DNA of 64,000 nt from positions 744,001 to 808,000 of the forward strand of contig NZ_JAVIWQ010000002.1 of assembly GCF_034313965.1 (NCBI RefSeq). The letters run 5' to 3'. The first letter of the stretch is position 1. Each line of letters begins with the position of its first letter. The notes under the pieces were generated by a model. It had not been told where the DNA came from. It saw only the letters and a list, made by a program, of their open reading frames with translations, and ran no database searches. This document shows positions 1-16,307 of this stretch, piece after piece. Source of the DNA: Herbaspirillum sp. RTI4. Its GTDB lineage: Bacteria > Pseudomonadota > Gammaproteobacteria > Burkholderiales > Burkholderiaceae_D. The translations under genes and the position numbers were made by a program.

Positions 1-605
<605 letters not shown>

Positions 606-731
606 GAGTGCACGGGGAAGTCAAGCGTCCACACTTATCGACAAGTTAATGAAGAAAAGAACAGTTATTTGGCTGCGCGACTGGGGCGCGATGTAAAGCG
701 CGAGAGTTGGCCGCTGTGTACTGATCCAAGC

Positions 732-808
732 GGGTCTGTAGCTCAGCTGGTTAGAGCACCGTGTTGATAACGCGGGGGTCGTTGGTTCGAGCCCAACCAG
801 ACCCACCA
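732..808 (+). tRNA. ileT: tRNA-Ile(GAU), operon 1 spacer
   Basis: A 77-nt cloverleaf with an encoded CCA end and anticodon GAT at 766-768 in the loop TTGATAA. The D arm (GCTCAGCTGGTTAGAGC) and T loop (GTTCGAGCC) are standard. It sits in the 16S-23S spacer upstream of tRNA-Ala, the classic position in proteobacterial rrn operons, and is released from the rRNA precursor. Confidence 0.97.
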
Positions 809-848
809 AGGTACAAGATTATCAAGCGAAGTTTGATAAGAAGTAAAT

Positions 849-924
849 GGGGGTTTAGCTCAGCTGGGAGAGCACCTGCTTTGCAAGCAGGGGGTCGTCG
901 GTTCGATCCCGTCAACCTCCACCA
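849..924 (+). tRNA. alaT: tRNA-Ala(UGC), operon 1 spacer
   Basis: A 76-nt cloverleaf starting GGGGGTT and ending AACCTCCACCA, with anticodon TGC in the loop TTTGCAA. The acceptor stem pairs with one G-T wobble. It lies 40 nt after tRNA-Ile in the rRNA spacer and is co-transcribed with 16S and 23S. Confidence 0.97.
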
Positions 925-1237
925 AGAAATATCAAACCTAAGTCGAACGCGAAGAGCGTGCGGATTTAGGTTTGATCTTTTAGATCACTAGCTGTTTCGT
1001 TCTTTAACAATCTGGAAGAAGTAAAGATTTATCAATTTAAGCGGATTCACGCAAGTGGAGAAGTGGAGATTGATGGGTGTGATTGTATCAAATCAAAAAA
1101 GTATTATTTGAAGTGATCTTTAAGTTTTAGAAGACCGCTTTGGAAATACGGCAAACGCTAAACTCATAGAAATACCCTTGTAACCACTTTTTGTCTGCGA
1201 ATGAACGGTAGTACAGCAGATGAGAAGCTAAAGTTAT
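925..1237 (+). promoter_or_regulatory. rRNA spacer with boxA and 23S processing stem (operon 1)
   Basis: About 310 nt without a gene. A boxA-like antitermination signal GTTCTTTAACAA is at 999-1010. The segment 1226-1246 (AGCTAAAGTTATAGGGACAAG) is complementary, with one mismatch, to 4105-4125 just past 23S; this 21-bp stem brackets 23S and fits the RNase III processing stem of rRNA precursors. Nothing else is recognised. Confidence 0.75.
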
Positions 1238-4113
<2,876 letters not shown>

Positions 4114-4263
4114 ATAACCTTAGCTGGTTATATTCGATGAGATTTGTGTTTGCCTTGGTCGGTACAACACACCCGGCGTCTCTGCCCAGAGATGCCAACT
4201 TTACTTCTTCCCAGATTGCGCTTTGTGCTGCTCCCGTTGGAGAGCACCGAGTGTTACAAGTTA

Positions 4264-4380
4264 TGCCTGATGACTATAGCAAGTTGGTACCACCCCTTCC
4301 CATCCCGAACAGGACCGTGAAACGACTTCGCGCCAATGATAGTGCTGCAACCAGTGTGAAAGTAGGTCATCGTCAGGCTT
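4264..4380 (+). rRNA. rrf: 5S ribosomal RNA (operon 1)
   Basis: About 117 nt starting TGCCTGATGACTATAGC and ending GTCATCGTCAGGCTT; the two ends pair (GCCTGA/TCAGGC) as the 5S helix I. The internal text CCACCCCTTCCCATCCCGAAC is the conserved 5S core. It follows 23S by about 150 nt and is directly followed by a terminator. Confidence 0.95.
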
Positions 4381-4390
4381 TGTTTTAAAT

Positions 4391-4426
4391 AAAAGGGCCC
4401 TAGCTTAACCGCTACGGCCCTTTTTC
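4391..4426 (+). terminator. Rho-independent terminator of rrn operon 1
   Basis: Hairpin AAAAGGGCC / GGCCCTTTT with a run of T after it, 11 nt past 5S. The stem contains the A-tract and T-tract so it could act in both directions. The repeat shared with operon 2 ends 17 bases further on, at 4443. Confidence 0.85.
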
Positions 4427-4462
4427 TATTTCAACTCAATAATCTTCAGCGTAGCGGCTTTG

Positions 4463-4536
4463 TGACCTGCCCCCAAGAATTAGCGACAGCGCGCAGTAGA
4501 ATCCGAGTTTAAAAACTGTTTGGCAGCAAATGCATT
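4463..4536 (-). pseudogene. Remnant of an IS3-family element (transposase OrfB C-terminus)
   Basis: Base 4463 begins TGACCTGCCCCC, closely like the terminal repeat of the intact element at 5196 (TGACCTGCTCC). Read on the minus strand from 4536, the text gives NAFAAKQFLNSDSTARCR and a stop at 4480, resembling the end of the intact OrfB (NRFADSFLTANS...). It breaks off where the next element starts at 4537. I read it as the last codons and outer end of an older related IS; the fragment is short, so this is a moderate call. Confidence 0.5.
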
Positions 4537-4599
4537 TGACCTTCCCCCGCCAAAGTATCCCAATGTAAAGTTAGTGACTGTGCTGATGGAGAGCTAGTC

Positions 4600-4863
4600 A
4601 TGAAAAAATCGAGATTTACGGAAGAACAGATAATCGGCGTCTTGAAGGAAGCCGATGCCGGAATGAAGGTGGCTGATTTATGCCGTAAGCACGGCATATC
4701 AGACGTCACGTTTTACAACTGGCGTAGCAAGTTTGGTGGCATGGAAGTTTCGGAGGCCCGGCGTTTAAAGGCTTTGGAAGAAGAGAATCAGAAACTCAAA
4801 CGTCTGGTTGCAGAGCAAGCGCTGGATATCCTCGTATTGAAAGACGTCCTGCAAAAAAAGTAG
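4600..4863 (+). CDS. IS3-family transposase OrfA (truncated element)
   Basis: 87 residues. The N-terminal half (RFTEEQIIGVLKEADAG ... CRKHGIS...TFYNW) is the helix-turn-helix that binds IS ends; the C-terminal half (EEENQKLKRLVAEQALDILVLK) is a leucine-zipper-type coiled coil. The last codons run over CAAAAAAAG, an A7G slippery site, and a -1 shift there leads in frame into the OrfB remnant, as in IS3-family elements that make an OrfAB fusion by programmed frameshifting. A GGAG-like sequence lies about 10 nt before the ATG. The element cannot make a complete transposase because OrfB is truncated. Confidence 0.88.
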   Translation: MKKSRFTEEQIIGVLKEADAGMKVADLCRKHGISDVTFYNWRSKFGGMEVSEARRLKALEEENQKLKRLVAEQALDILVLKDVLQKK

Positions 4864-5198
4864 CGCTGCCCGCGCAGCGCAAAGAAGTCGTGCAGCAGGT
4901 CATCGCGCAATACGATTTCTCTGAGCGGCGGGCCTGCAGCTTAATTGGTCTGAACCGGCGCACCTATCGACGACCGATACCTGTTGAGGACGATGCGCCT
5001 GTTCGTCAGAGGATGCGCGAACTGGCACAGGAGCGCCCTCGATTTGGATCGCCACGTTTGCACGTTATGTTGCGCCGGGAAGGCTTGGTCATCAACCATA
5101 AGCGTACCGAGCGTCTCTATCGTAAAGAAGACTTGTCGTTGCGAGGCAGGCGTCGTAAGAAGGGACCAAGTCACTTACGCGTTGTGTTGCCGATGTGA
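4860..5198 (+). pseudogene. IS3-family transposase OrfB, truncated at its N-terminal third
   Basis: Read in the -1 frame from the A7G site at the end of OrfA. About 110 codons of the N-terminal HTH_21-type region (QYDFSERRACSLIGLNRRTYRR, ...RFGSPRLHVMLRREG...) survive up to RGRRRKKGPSHLRVVLP. The catalytic core with its DDE residues is absent. The stop TGA is supplied by the terminal repeat of the inserted second element. The separate GTG at 4890 could also start translation, but the product would be inactive either way. Confidence 0.8.
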
Positions 5199-5211
5199 CC
5201 TGCTCCACAAT

Positions 5212-6060
5212 TTAGTCCGAAACCGACATAGAGTTTGCGGTTAAAAAACTATCTGCAAATCTGTTCGGTGTCAGGTAGCCAAGTGCGCTGTGGGGGCGCT
5301 CCTCGTTGTATTCCTGACGCCATGCGGCGATGACTTCCCGTGCATGACGCATTGATAAAAACCAATGCTCATTCAAACATTCATCCCGAAACTTACCGTT
5401 GAAACTTTCAATATAGGCATTCTGCTGCGGCTTGCCCGGTTCGATAAATCGCAATTGAAGCTGTTTTCGGTAAGCCCATTCATCGAGTACCTTGCTAATA
5501 AACTCGGGGCCGTTATCTACAGTCACCGATCTGGGCAACCCTCGATTTTCTGCCAAACGCTCTAAAACAGCCACGACACGGCGACCAGGCAGTGAGGTAT
5601 CCACTTCTATTGCCAAACACTCTTTTGTGAAATCATCGACGATATTCAAACAGCGCAGGCGACGTCCGTCAATAAATCCATCCGATACAAAGTCCATCGA
5701 CCAACTCTGATTCGGTCCCAGTGCTACTACCTTCGGCTGCCGTTCAACGCCAGCGATACGCTTGCGCTTGCGTCGACGCACCATCAAACCGGCTGCGTGG
5801 TAAACCCGATACGTACGCTTAGGATTAATCAACCAACCTTCCCGGCACAGCAGCACATGCAGGCGTCGATATCCGTAACGCCTCTTCTGACCAGCCAGTT
5901 CAGTCAATCGTCCTGCCAACTGTTCGTCGCTCGGGCGAGTCGATTCATACCGATATAACGACCTGGAAATGCCCATCAGCCCACAAGCACGCGTAACACC
6001 TATTCCGTGGTTTTCCATGACATAGGAAACGGCGTCACGTCTGGCTTGTGGGCTTACCAC
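5212..6060 (-). CDS. IS3-family transposase OrfB (DDE catalytic subunit)
   Basis: 282 residues. After an HTH_21-type N-terminal region the integrase core carries the triad D123 (SWSMDF), D182 (TVDNGPEF) and E218 (NAYIESFNGKFRDECLN), spaced D-35-E, with no stop or frameshift. It therefore looks catalytically intact. The GTG start overlaps the end of orfA by 7 nt (GTGGTAA) in a different frame; unlike the neighbouring element there is no long A-run at the junction, so translational coupling rather than efficient slippage may produce it. Confidence 0.93.
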   Translation of the reverse strand: MVSPQARRDAVSYVMENHGIGVTRACGLMGISRSLYRYESTRPSDEQLAGRLTELAGQKRRYGYRRLHVLLCREGWLINPKRTYRVYHAAGLMVRRRKRKRIAGVERQPKVVALGPNQSWSMDFVSDGFIDGRRLRCLNIVDDFTKECLAIEVDTSLPGRRVVAVLERLAENRGLPRSVTVDNGPEFISKVLDEWAYRKQLQLRFIEPGKPQQNAYIESFNGKFRDECLNEHWFLSMRHAREVIAAWRQEYNEERPHSALGYLTPNRFADSFLTANSMSVSD

Positions 6061-6317
6061 TTTCGGCCAACAACATCCTTGAGAGCTGCGTTGTCGAGCA
6101 TTGATTCTGCCAGCAAGCGTTTCAACTTGGCGTTCTCTGCTTCAAGAACCTTGAGTCGTTGTGCTTCGGATACCGTCATCCCGCCGAATTTCGCTTTCCA
6201 GTTGTAATAGGTGGCGTCGCTAATACCGTGTTTGCGACAAAGCTCCGCTACTTTTACGCCAGTTTCCGCTTCTTTTAATACGCCAATGATCTGTTCTTCC
6301 GTGAATCGATTCTTCAT
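6054..6317 (-). CDS. IS3-family transposase OrfA
   Basis: 87 residues, very similar to the OrfA at 4600 but not the same sequence (KNRFTEEQIIGVLKEAETG, KHGISDATYYNW), so the two elements are relatives and not copies. N-terminal helix-turn-helix, then a coiled coil (LEAENAKLKRLLAESMLDN). The ATG is preceded by AAGGAGG with 6 nt spacing, a strong ribosome site. It should bind the terminal repeats and join OrfB in the transposase. Confidence 0.9.
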   Translation of the reverse strand: MKNRFTEEQIIGVLKEAETGVKVAELCRKHGISDATYYNWKAKFGGMTVSEAQRLKVLEAENAKLKRLLAESMLDNAALKDVVGRKW

Positions 6318-6442
6318 GCTTGCCTCCTTAGGGGCAAACTCTACATTATGGCCGTACTAATCTCGGGGAGCAGGTCACATGATCCAGCTCCTTTCAGAGT
6401 TGGATTCTACCCAGGCTTGATGCTCATGTTGGGGGTAGGTCA

Positions 6443-6853
6443 ATGTTTTCATGTAAAACTTCCTCAAAATCTGATTTAAGAAAATTCTACTTTTAAAGTT
6501 CACTTTTTTGTGAGGGCATTACCATTATAGTGCGGCCTCTTTTCGCTGGCGGCAGTGGGTTGGCAAAGGAAGTGGCGAAACAGGTAAGTTGTTTTAATAG
6601 TGGGACGAAAGCAGCGGATTCGCCAAATAGTTTAAAAAGGTATTGACTGAAGTCTAAGGATGTCGCATAATCTCGCTTCTGTGTTGTTGAGCAGGAAGAA
6701 AAAAGAAAAAATGTAGTTGAAAAACAAAATTTAGCGATGACACAAAACGATGTGATTGCGGCATAAGCGGAAGTTCAGGGATGAATGAAAGCGATGCGAA
6801 GTAGCAGAGTATGTTGGGCGGCGAAGTGTGCGGCTTGGGTGCGATGAGACTGA
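6443..6853 (+). promoter_or_regulatory. rrn operon 2 promoter and upstream region
   Basis: Gene-free, AT-rich stretch between the IS elements and 16S. The clear promoter is TTGACT (6643-6648), 17 nt, CATAAT (6666-6671), with the A/T-rich TTTAAAAAGG just upstream like an UP element. Transcription should start near 6678, about 370 nt before mature 16S. A second possible -10 (TATAGT, 6526-6531) has no convincing -35. Since the ISs end about 200 bp upstream, they leave this promoter intact. Confidence 0.75.
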
Positions 6854-6855
6854 AA

Positions 6856-7047
6856 GTTCTTTAAAAATTAACTGTCGATAAGTGTGGGCGTTTGATGGAA
6901 CTGTGGCGATATTTCTTCGGAAGTGTCGCAAACTTTACACATTAAATGTTCACAAGAAATATAGGTAAGATCGAAAGAAATTATCTGTCAGTATTTTGAG
7001 TGAGCGATACCCGAGAGGGTAGGCAGCAATGCCACAAAACAGAGATT
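6856..7047 (+). promoter_or_regulatory. rrn operon 2 leader: boxA and 16S processing stem
   Basis: GTTCTTTAAAAA at 6856-6867 is boxA-like, for antitermination. The 14 bases at 6874-6887 (GTCGATAAGTGTGG) are the exact reverse complement of 8605-8618 behind 16S, with partial pairing on both sides, making the RNase III stem that frees 16S. The rest of the leader up to 7047 holds nothing else I recognise. Confidence 0.75.
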
Positions 7048-8581
<1,534 letters not shown>

Positions 8582-8707
8582 GAGTGCACGGGGAAGTCAA
8601 GCGTCCACACTTATCGACAAGTTAATGAAGAAAAGAACAGTTATTTGGCTGCGCGACTGGGGCGCGATGTAAAGCGCGAGAGTTGGCCGCTGTGTACTGA
8701 TCCAAGC

Positions 8708-8784
8708 GGGTCTGTAGCTCAGCTGGTTAGAGCACCGTGTTGATAACGCGGGGGTCGTTGGTTCGAGCCCAACCAGACCCACCA
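8708..8784 (+). tRNA. ileT: tRNA-Ile(GAU), operon 2 spacer
   Basis: Identical in sequence to the tRNA-Ile of operon 1; 77 nt with encoded CCA and anticodon GAT at 8742-8744. Confidence 0.97.
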
Positions 8785-8824
8785 AGGTACAAGATTATCA
8801 AGCGAAGTTTGATAAGAAGTAAAT

Positions 8825-8900
8825 GGGGGTTTAGCTCAGCTGGGAGAGCACCTGCTTTGCAAGCAGGGGGTCGTCGGTTCGATCCCGTCAACCTCCACCA
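8825..8900 (+). tRNA. alaT: tRNA-Ala(UGC), operon 2 spacer
   Basis: Identical in sequence to the tRNA-Ala of operon 1; 76 nt with encoded CCA and anticodon TGC. Confidence 0.97.
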
Positions 8901-9213
8901 AGAAATATCAAACCTAAGTCGAACGCGAAGAGCGTGCGGATTTAGGTTTGATCTTTTAGATCACTAGCTGTTTCGTTCTTTAACAATCTGGAAGAAGTAA
9001 AGATTTATCAATTTAAGCGGATTCACGCAAGTGGAGAAGTGGAGATTGATGGGTGTGATTGTATCAAATCAAAAAAGTATTATTTGAAGTGATCTTTAAG
9101 TTTTAGAAGACCGCTTTGGAAATACGGCAAACGCTAAACTCATAGAAATACCCTTGTAACCACTTTTTGTCTGCGAATGAACGGTAGTACAGCAGATGAG
9201 AAGCTAAAGTTAT
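8901..9213 (+). promoter_or_regulatory. rRNA spacer with boxA and 23S processing stem (operon 2)
   Basis: Second copy of the tRNA-Ala to 23S spacer: boxA at 8975-8986 and the left arm of the 23S processing stem at 9202-9222, pairing with 12081-12101. Confidence 0.75.
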
Positions 9214-12089
<2,876 letters not shown>

Positions 12090-12239
12090 ATAACCTTAGC
12101 TGGTTATATTCGATGAGATTTGTGTTTGCCTTGGTCGGTACAACACACCCGGCGTCTCTGCCCAGAGATGCCAACTTTACTTCTTCCCAGATTGCGCTTT
12201 GTGCTGCTCCCGTTGGAGAGCACCGAGTGTTACAAGTTA

Positions 12240-12356
12240 TGCCTGATGACTATAGCAAGTTGGTACCACCCCTTCCCATCCCGAACAGGACCGTGAAACG
12301 ACTTCGCGCCAATGATAGTGCTGCAACCAGTGTGAAAGTAGGTCATCGTCAGGCTT
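12240..12356 (+). rRNA. rrf: 5S ribosomal RNA (operon 2)
   Basis: Second copy of the 5S gene, same sequence as in operon 1, about 150 nt after 23S and just before the operon terminator. Confidence 0.95.
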
Positions 12357-12366
12357 TGTTTTAAAT

Positions 12367-12402
12367 AAAAGGGCCCTAGCTTAACCGCTACGGCCCTTTT
12401 TC
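12367..12402 (+). terminator. Rho-independent terminator of rrn operon 2
   Basis: Same GGGCC/GGCCC hairpin with A- and T-tracts as in operon 1. It separates rrn from the convergent urease cluster, whose last gene ends 130 bp further on; the A-tract side could also stop transcripts coming from ureG. Confidence 0.85.
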
Positions 12403-12531
12403 TATTTCAACTCAATAATGCCTTCGCCCAACAGCACGCTCAAGCGCTTGCTGGCCACCCTACCTAGACGCACTCAAGCGGCTTGTTAGATCAGATCGGA
12501 TCGCGGTACTACAGTTTGCGTAGGTACTCGA

Positions 12532-13164
12532 TCACAGTACATGCCGATCCAGAAGCCCTTGCTCGCGAACGAAGGCAATCACTTCATCAACACCGACTCC
12601 TGTACGCAAATTGGTAAAGATAAAAGGCCGATCACCGCGCATACGTTTTGCATCGTGCGCCATGACGTCCAGATTGGCGCCTACATACGGTGCCAAATCC
12701 ACTTTGTTGATAATCAATAAATCAGAACGAGTAATGCCAGGCCCGCCTTTGCGAGGAATTTTTTCTCCACCCGCTACATCGATGACATAAATCGTCAGGT
12801 CTGACAGCTCCGGGCTGAAGGTTGCCGCTAAATTGTCGCCACCCGACTCCACCAGAATCAAATCCAGATTTGGAAAATCCGCACACATGCGGGCAATCGC
12901 TTCGAGATTGATCGAGGCATCCTCGCGGATAGCCGTGTGCGGACAACCGCCAGTCTCCACGCCCATCAAGCGCTCGGCGGGAAGCGCCTCCGCGCGCAAC
13001 AGAATTTCCATATCTTCTTTGGTATAGATGTCATTGGTGATGACAGCCATATCGTAGTGATCGCGCATGCGTTTGCACAGCATTTCACACAGAGCGGTTT
13101 TGCCTGAGCCGACCGGACCGCCGATGCCGACACGAAGGGGATTGGAAGTGGAAGCAGTCATCAT
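12532..13164 (-). CDS. ureG: Urease accessory GTPase UreG
   Basis: 210 residues, the usual length. UreG is the SIMIBI-class GTPase that dimerises with Ni and GTP and drives nickel transfer into the urease active site together with UreD, UreF and UreE. Seen: P-loop GPVGSGKT (residues 16-23), the nickel-binding CPH motif (74-76), ESGGDN and the guanine-specificity NKVD. It is the last gene of the ure cluster. A 183-bp gap separates it from ureF, and no purine-rich ribosome site precedes its ATG-ATG, both unlike the tight spacing of the other ure genes. Either of the two adjacent ATGs could be the start. Confidence 0.97.
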   Translation of the reverse strand: MMTASTSNPLRVGIGGPVGSGKTALCEMLCKRMRDHYDMAVITNDIYTKEDMEILLRAEALPAERLMGVETGGCPHTAIREDASINLEAIARMCADFPNLDLILVESGGDNLAATFSPELSDLTIYVIDVAGGEKIPRKGGPGITRSDLLIINKVDLAPYVGANLDVMAHDAKRMRGDRPFIFTNLRTGVGVDEVIAFVREQGLLDRHVL

Positions 13165-13347
13165 AAGAAAGGAAGAAAAATAAATTCAATGAAAATACGG
13201 AGGAATACTTTAATCGGACTTACGTAAAAGGCCGCTGGCTAAGCGCATTAAGTGGTGTGGCAGGCGATACAACAATGCCAGCTGGCTTTGGCATAAGCCT
13301 GATTTAAAATCTAACAGTAGCGTACAAGGAACCTAAAAAGCGCGTTA

Positions 13348-14031
13348 TCAGGATCGATAAAGCCGACTATATTGCACCTCATGCTGCATGGACAAAAGCG
13401 AAAGCCCGGGAGACCAGTTCGACAGCTGATCGTCATCGAGCAATTGAGCCGACTCCGCCACCAAAGACAGATCACTTTGTAGCGAAAGCAGAAGCCGCTG
13501 ACCGGCAACCTGACCAAGCGGCACCGATTTCACACAAACCAGCACCTGATTTTCAGCCCAGGAAAAAAGAAAACCCAACAACATGGCTGCCGGTGGAATC
13601 TGCAAAGCCACGCCGGCACAGGCAAAGGCCGTAGAAAATCCGACTTCCTCCTGCGCCACGAGAAGTTCACGCAAAGAGGCCTCGCCCATTTCCAGATCAA
13701 TCATCAAACGTGCCAGCGAATAGCCCATCTGTACCGTTTCTGCCCGGAACTCCGCTGTGTCGCGCGCGGCAAGCAAGCAGGCATTCCAATGCGCGACCGC
13801 CGCACCATCCGATTCTGCAAAGGCCTGTAGCAAACGCCATAAAACCGGCGCATCGAAAGTCGCCACGACTTCATGCAGCATGGCGCGAATCCAAAGACGG
13901 GCAGTCTCTTCATTCTTGACGGACCCGTTTTCAATCGCACTCTCCAACCCCTGCGAATAACTATAAGCGCCCACGGGCAGAGACGGGCTGGCCAGCTGCA
14001 ACAAGTGCAAAAGCGCGGAGGATGGAATCAT
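13348..14031 (-). CDS. ureF: Urease accessory protein UreF
   Basis: 227 residues, all-helical UreF family. It bridges UreD-bound apo-urease and the UreG GTPase and is thought to gate nickel insertion. Typical N-terminus LLQLASPSLPVGAYSYSQGLE (residues 8-28) and C-terminus ending QHEVQYSRLYRS, which in this family docks UreG; both ends are intact. It follows ureE by 15 nt, so the two are very likely co-translated. Confidence 0.95.
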   Translation of the reverse strand: MIPSSALLHLLQLASPSLPVGAYSYSQGLESAIENGSVKNEETARLWIRAMLHEVVATFDAPVLWRLLQAFAESDGAAVAHWNACLLAARDTAEFRAETVQMGYSLARLMIDLEMGEASLRELLVAQEEVGFSTAFACAGVALQIPPAAMLLGFLFSWAENQVLVCVKSVPLGQVAGQRLLLSLQSDLSLVAESAQLLDDDQLSNWSPGLSLLSMQHEVQYSRLYRS

Positions 14032-14046
14032 GGCAATACCCGGTGC

Positions 14047-14601
14047 TTACGCTGCATCGGGTTTGTCGGGCTTGTCACTCGGCCGGTGAATGCGCTGACG
14101 CAAAGGCACCGGCGCCAGAAGATGCGAATGGCCCTCGTCACCATGTCGATGCCCGCCGCCATAAGCGCCGGCTTCCGGTTCAAAGACAGCGAACTCCTCA
14201 CTGACCACCGCGCCTAATCCAACCAGCATTTCCTTGAGCACCGCATCCTGCCGAATCCGCAAAAAACCCGCGCCATCACTGCCAATGTGCGCTTGCGTGT
14301 GCCGATTTCCAAGATGAAATGCGCAGCGCAGCAACAGGTGCGGCGTCGCACATTCGACCCGATACGTGGCCTCATCGGCGGCAACGATACGCACAACGCG
14401 GCCATCGTCGCCGCGCAGCAAATCACCATCGCGCAGAACGGTGCCGCGCACCGTAAAGACGGCGACATCTTCTCCAGAAATCAGCTTTGCGCGGAGCCGG
14501 CTTTTTTCGCGCAAATCAAAGGGCAGGCGCAGCTCTCCATCGATGTGATCTGAATGCGGTAATTTGGTATGTAATGTCAACATAGTCGTCAGCATGGTCA
14601 T
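14047..14601 (-). CDS. ureE: Urease nickel metallochaperone UreE
   Basis: 184 residues from the chosen start. UreE delivers nickel to UreG. The N-terminal peptide-binding domain is followed by the metal-binding domain (LGNRHTQAHIG) and a His-rich tail (GGGHRHGDEGHSH) that can hold extra nickel. I chose the ATG at 14601, 5 nt past the ureC stop, because the longer reading frame would run 50 nt into ureC; a second ATG two codons on (MTM) has better spacing from the AAGG overlapping the ureC stop, so the start may be six bases lower. Confidence 0.93.
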   Translation of the reverse strand: MTMLTTMLTLHTKLPHSDHIDGELRLPFDLREKSRLRAKLISGEDVAVFTVRGTVLRDGDLLRGDDGRVVRIVAADEATYRVECATPHLLLRCAFHLGNRHTQAHIGSDGAGFLRIRQDAVLKEMLVGLGAVVSEEFAVFEPEAGAYGGGHRHGDEGHSHLLAPVPLRQRIHRPSDKPDKPDAA

Positions 14602-14606
14602 GCGCC

Positions 14607-16307
14607 TTAAAACAGGAAATAGCGTTGCGCCAGCGGAAGCACCAGCGCGGGTTCGCAAGTCAATAACTCGCCATCGGCGCGCACCTCATACGTCTCCGGA
14701 TCGACTTCCATGTGCGGTGTCGCGCCGTTATGAATCATGTGATGTTTGCGTAATTGACGCACGTCGCGCACCGCAATGACAGGTTTGTTCAGCTTCAAAT
14801 GTGCGGGAATGCCACGGTCGATAGCGGCCTGCGACAAAAAGGTCAACGAGGTTTTCAGGCCGCCGCCAAAGGCGCCGAACATCATCCGGTAATGTACCGG
14901 CTGAGGCGTAGGAATCGAGGCGTTAGGATCGCCCATTTGCGCCGCCGCGATCATGCCGCTCTTCAAAATCATCGACGGTTTAACGCCGAAAAATGCTGGT
15001 CGCCACAACACGATATCCGCAATTTTCCCCACTTCCAGCGAGCCGACCACATGCGACACCCCGTGGGTAATCGCCGGATTGATGGTGTATTTGGCGATAT
15101 ACCGCTTGGCGCGGAAATTGTCGTTGCGGCTCGAATCTTCCTTCAGCGAACCACGTTGCACTTTCATTTTGTGCGCCGTCTGCCAGGTGCGCATGATGAC
15201 CTCGCCGACGCGGCCCATCGCTTGCGAATCGGACGACATCATCGAAATCGCGCCCAGATCGTGCAGGATATCTTCGGCAGCAATCGTCTCGCGGCGAATG
15301 CGCGATTCGGCAAACGCCACATCTTCTGCAATCGCAGGATCGAGGTGATGGCAGACCATCAGCATGTCCAGATGTTCGTCTAGAGTATTGCGGGTGAACG
15401 GACGGGTTGGATTGGTCGAGGAGGGCAGCACATTGCTGTGACCAACTGCGGCAATAATATCCGGCGCATGACCTCCGCCCGCACCTTCGGTGTGGAAGGT
15501 ATGAATAGTGCGATCCTTGAAAGCCGCCAGCGTGTGTTCCAGAAAACCGCCTTCATTCAAGGTGTCGGAATGGATGGCCACTTGCACATCCATGCGGTCG
15601 GCAACGCTCAGACAATTATCGATTGCCGCCGGTGTGGAACCCCAGTCTTCATGCAGCTTGAGTCCGATAGCGCCAGCTTCGACCTGCTCTTCCAGCGGAC
15701 GGGGAAGGCTGACATTGCCTTTACCCAGAAATCCGAGATTCATCGGAAAGGCATCGGCGGCCGACAACATCGAATGAATATGCCACGGCCCCGGCGTGCA
15801 AGTGGTGGCCGCAGTGCCGACCGCCGGCCCGGTGCCGCCGCCGATCATGGTGGTGACGCCGCTCATCAGCGCCTCTTCGATTTGCTGCGGACAAATGAAA
15901 TGGATATGCGTATCCACTCCACCCGCCGTAACGATGAGCCCTTCGCCGGCGATAATTTCCGTCGCGCCGCCAATGGCCATGGTCACATCCGGTTGGATAT
16001 CGGGATTGCCCGCTTTGCCGATGCCCGCGATGCGGCCCGACTTGATGCCGATATCGGCCTTGACGATGCCCCAGTGATCGAGAATGACGGCATTGGTAAT
16101 GACGGTGTCCATCACCTCCCGGTGATTGCGTTGCGACTGTCCCATGCCGTCGCGGATGACTTTGCCGCCGCCGAATTTCACTTCTTCGCCGTAGGTGGCG
16201 TAGTCTTTTTCGATTTCGATATACAGCTCGGTATCGGCCAGACGGATGCGGTCGCCGACGGTAGGGCCAAACATTTCTGCGTACGCCTGACGGCTGATTT
16301 TGCTCAT
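14607..16307 (-). CDS. ureC: Urease alpha subunit (catalytic)
   Basis: 566 residues. Hydrolyses urea to ammonia and carbamate at a dinickel centre. All ligands stand at the same numbers as in Klebsiella: H134 and H136 (VDTHIHF), the lysine to be carbamylated K217 (GLKLHEDW), H246, H272 and D360 ([10 protein letters not shown]); the flap C319 and H320 (MVCHH) are present too. Nothing suggests inactivation. The ATG overlaps the ureB stop by 4 bases (ATGA), giving coupled translation of the subunits. Cytoplasmic enzyme. Confidence 0.99.
   Translation of the reverse strand: MSKISRQAYAEMFGPTVGDRIRLADTELYIEIEKDYATYGEEVKFGGGKVIRDGMGQSQRNHREVMDTVITNAVILDHWGIVKADIGIKSGRIAGIGKAGNPDIQPDVTMAIGGATEIIAGEGLIVTAGGVDTHIHFICPQQIEEALMSGVTTMIGGGTGPAVGTAATTCTPGPWHIHSMLSAADAFPMNLGFLGKGNVSLPRPLEEQVEAGAIGLKLHEDWGSTPAAIDNCLSVADRMDVQVAIHSDTLNEGGFLEHTLAAFKDRTIHTFHTEGAGGGHAPDIIAAVGHSNVLPSSTNPTRPFTRNTLDEHLDMLMVCHHLDPAIAEDVAFAESRIRRETIAAEDILHDLGAISMMSSDSQAMGRVGEVIMRTWQTAHKMKVQRGSLKEDSSRNDNFRAKRYIAKYTINPAITHGVSHVVGSLEVGKIADIVLWRPAFFGVKPSMILKSGMIAAAQMGDPNASIPTPQPVHYRMMFGAFGGGLKTSLTFLSQAAIDRGIPAHLKLNKPVIAVRDVRQLRKHHMIHNGATPHMEVDPETYEVRADGELLTCEPALVLPLAQRYFLF

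Larger units (their letters stand above)
5196..6377 (-). mobile_element. Intact IS3-family insertion sequence
   Basis: 1,182 bp bounded by TGACCTGCTCC at 5196 and its inverse GGAGCAGGTCA ending at 6377; further agreement follows inside both ends (ATTTAGT/ATTAGT, TAGAGTTTGC). It holds orfA and orfB on the minus strand with all three catalytic residues. It lies inside the truncated element described above. The two bases outside each end are also complementary (AT...AT), so the repeats may extend to 5194 and 6379. No convincing 3-5 bp target duplication is visible. Confidence 0.85.
4537..6442 (+). mobile_element. Truncated IS3-family element, interrupted by a second IS
   Basis: The left end reads TGACCTTCCCCCGCC (4537) and the right end, read inward from 6442, TGACCTACCCCCAAC: 12 of 15 positions agree, so both terminal repeats appear to be present. 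OrfA and the first third of OrfB remain; the rest of OrfB is missing and replaced by a complete related element (5196-6377). Only about 65 bp of this element lie to the right of that insert. A nested insertion followed by a deletion, or a recombination between related ISs, would explain it. I see no clear target duplication. Confidence 0.7.

Noticed and set aside
6503..6531. Second rrn promoter around TATAGT at 6526
   Set aside because: No acceptable -35 at 16-18 bp; the TTGACT/CATAAT pair further down is far better.
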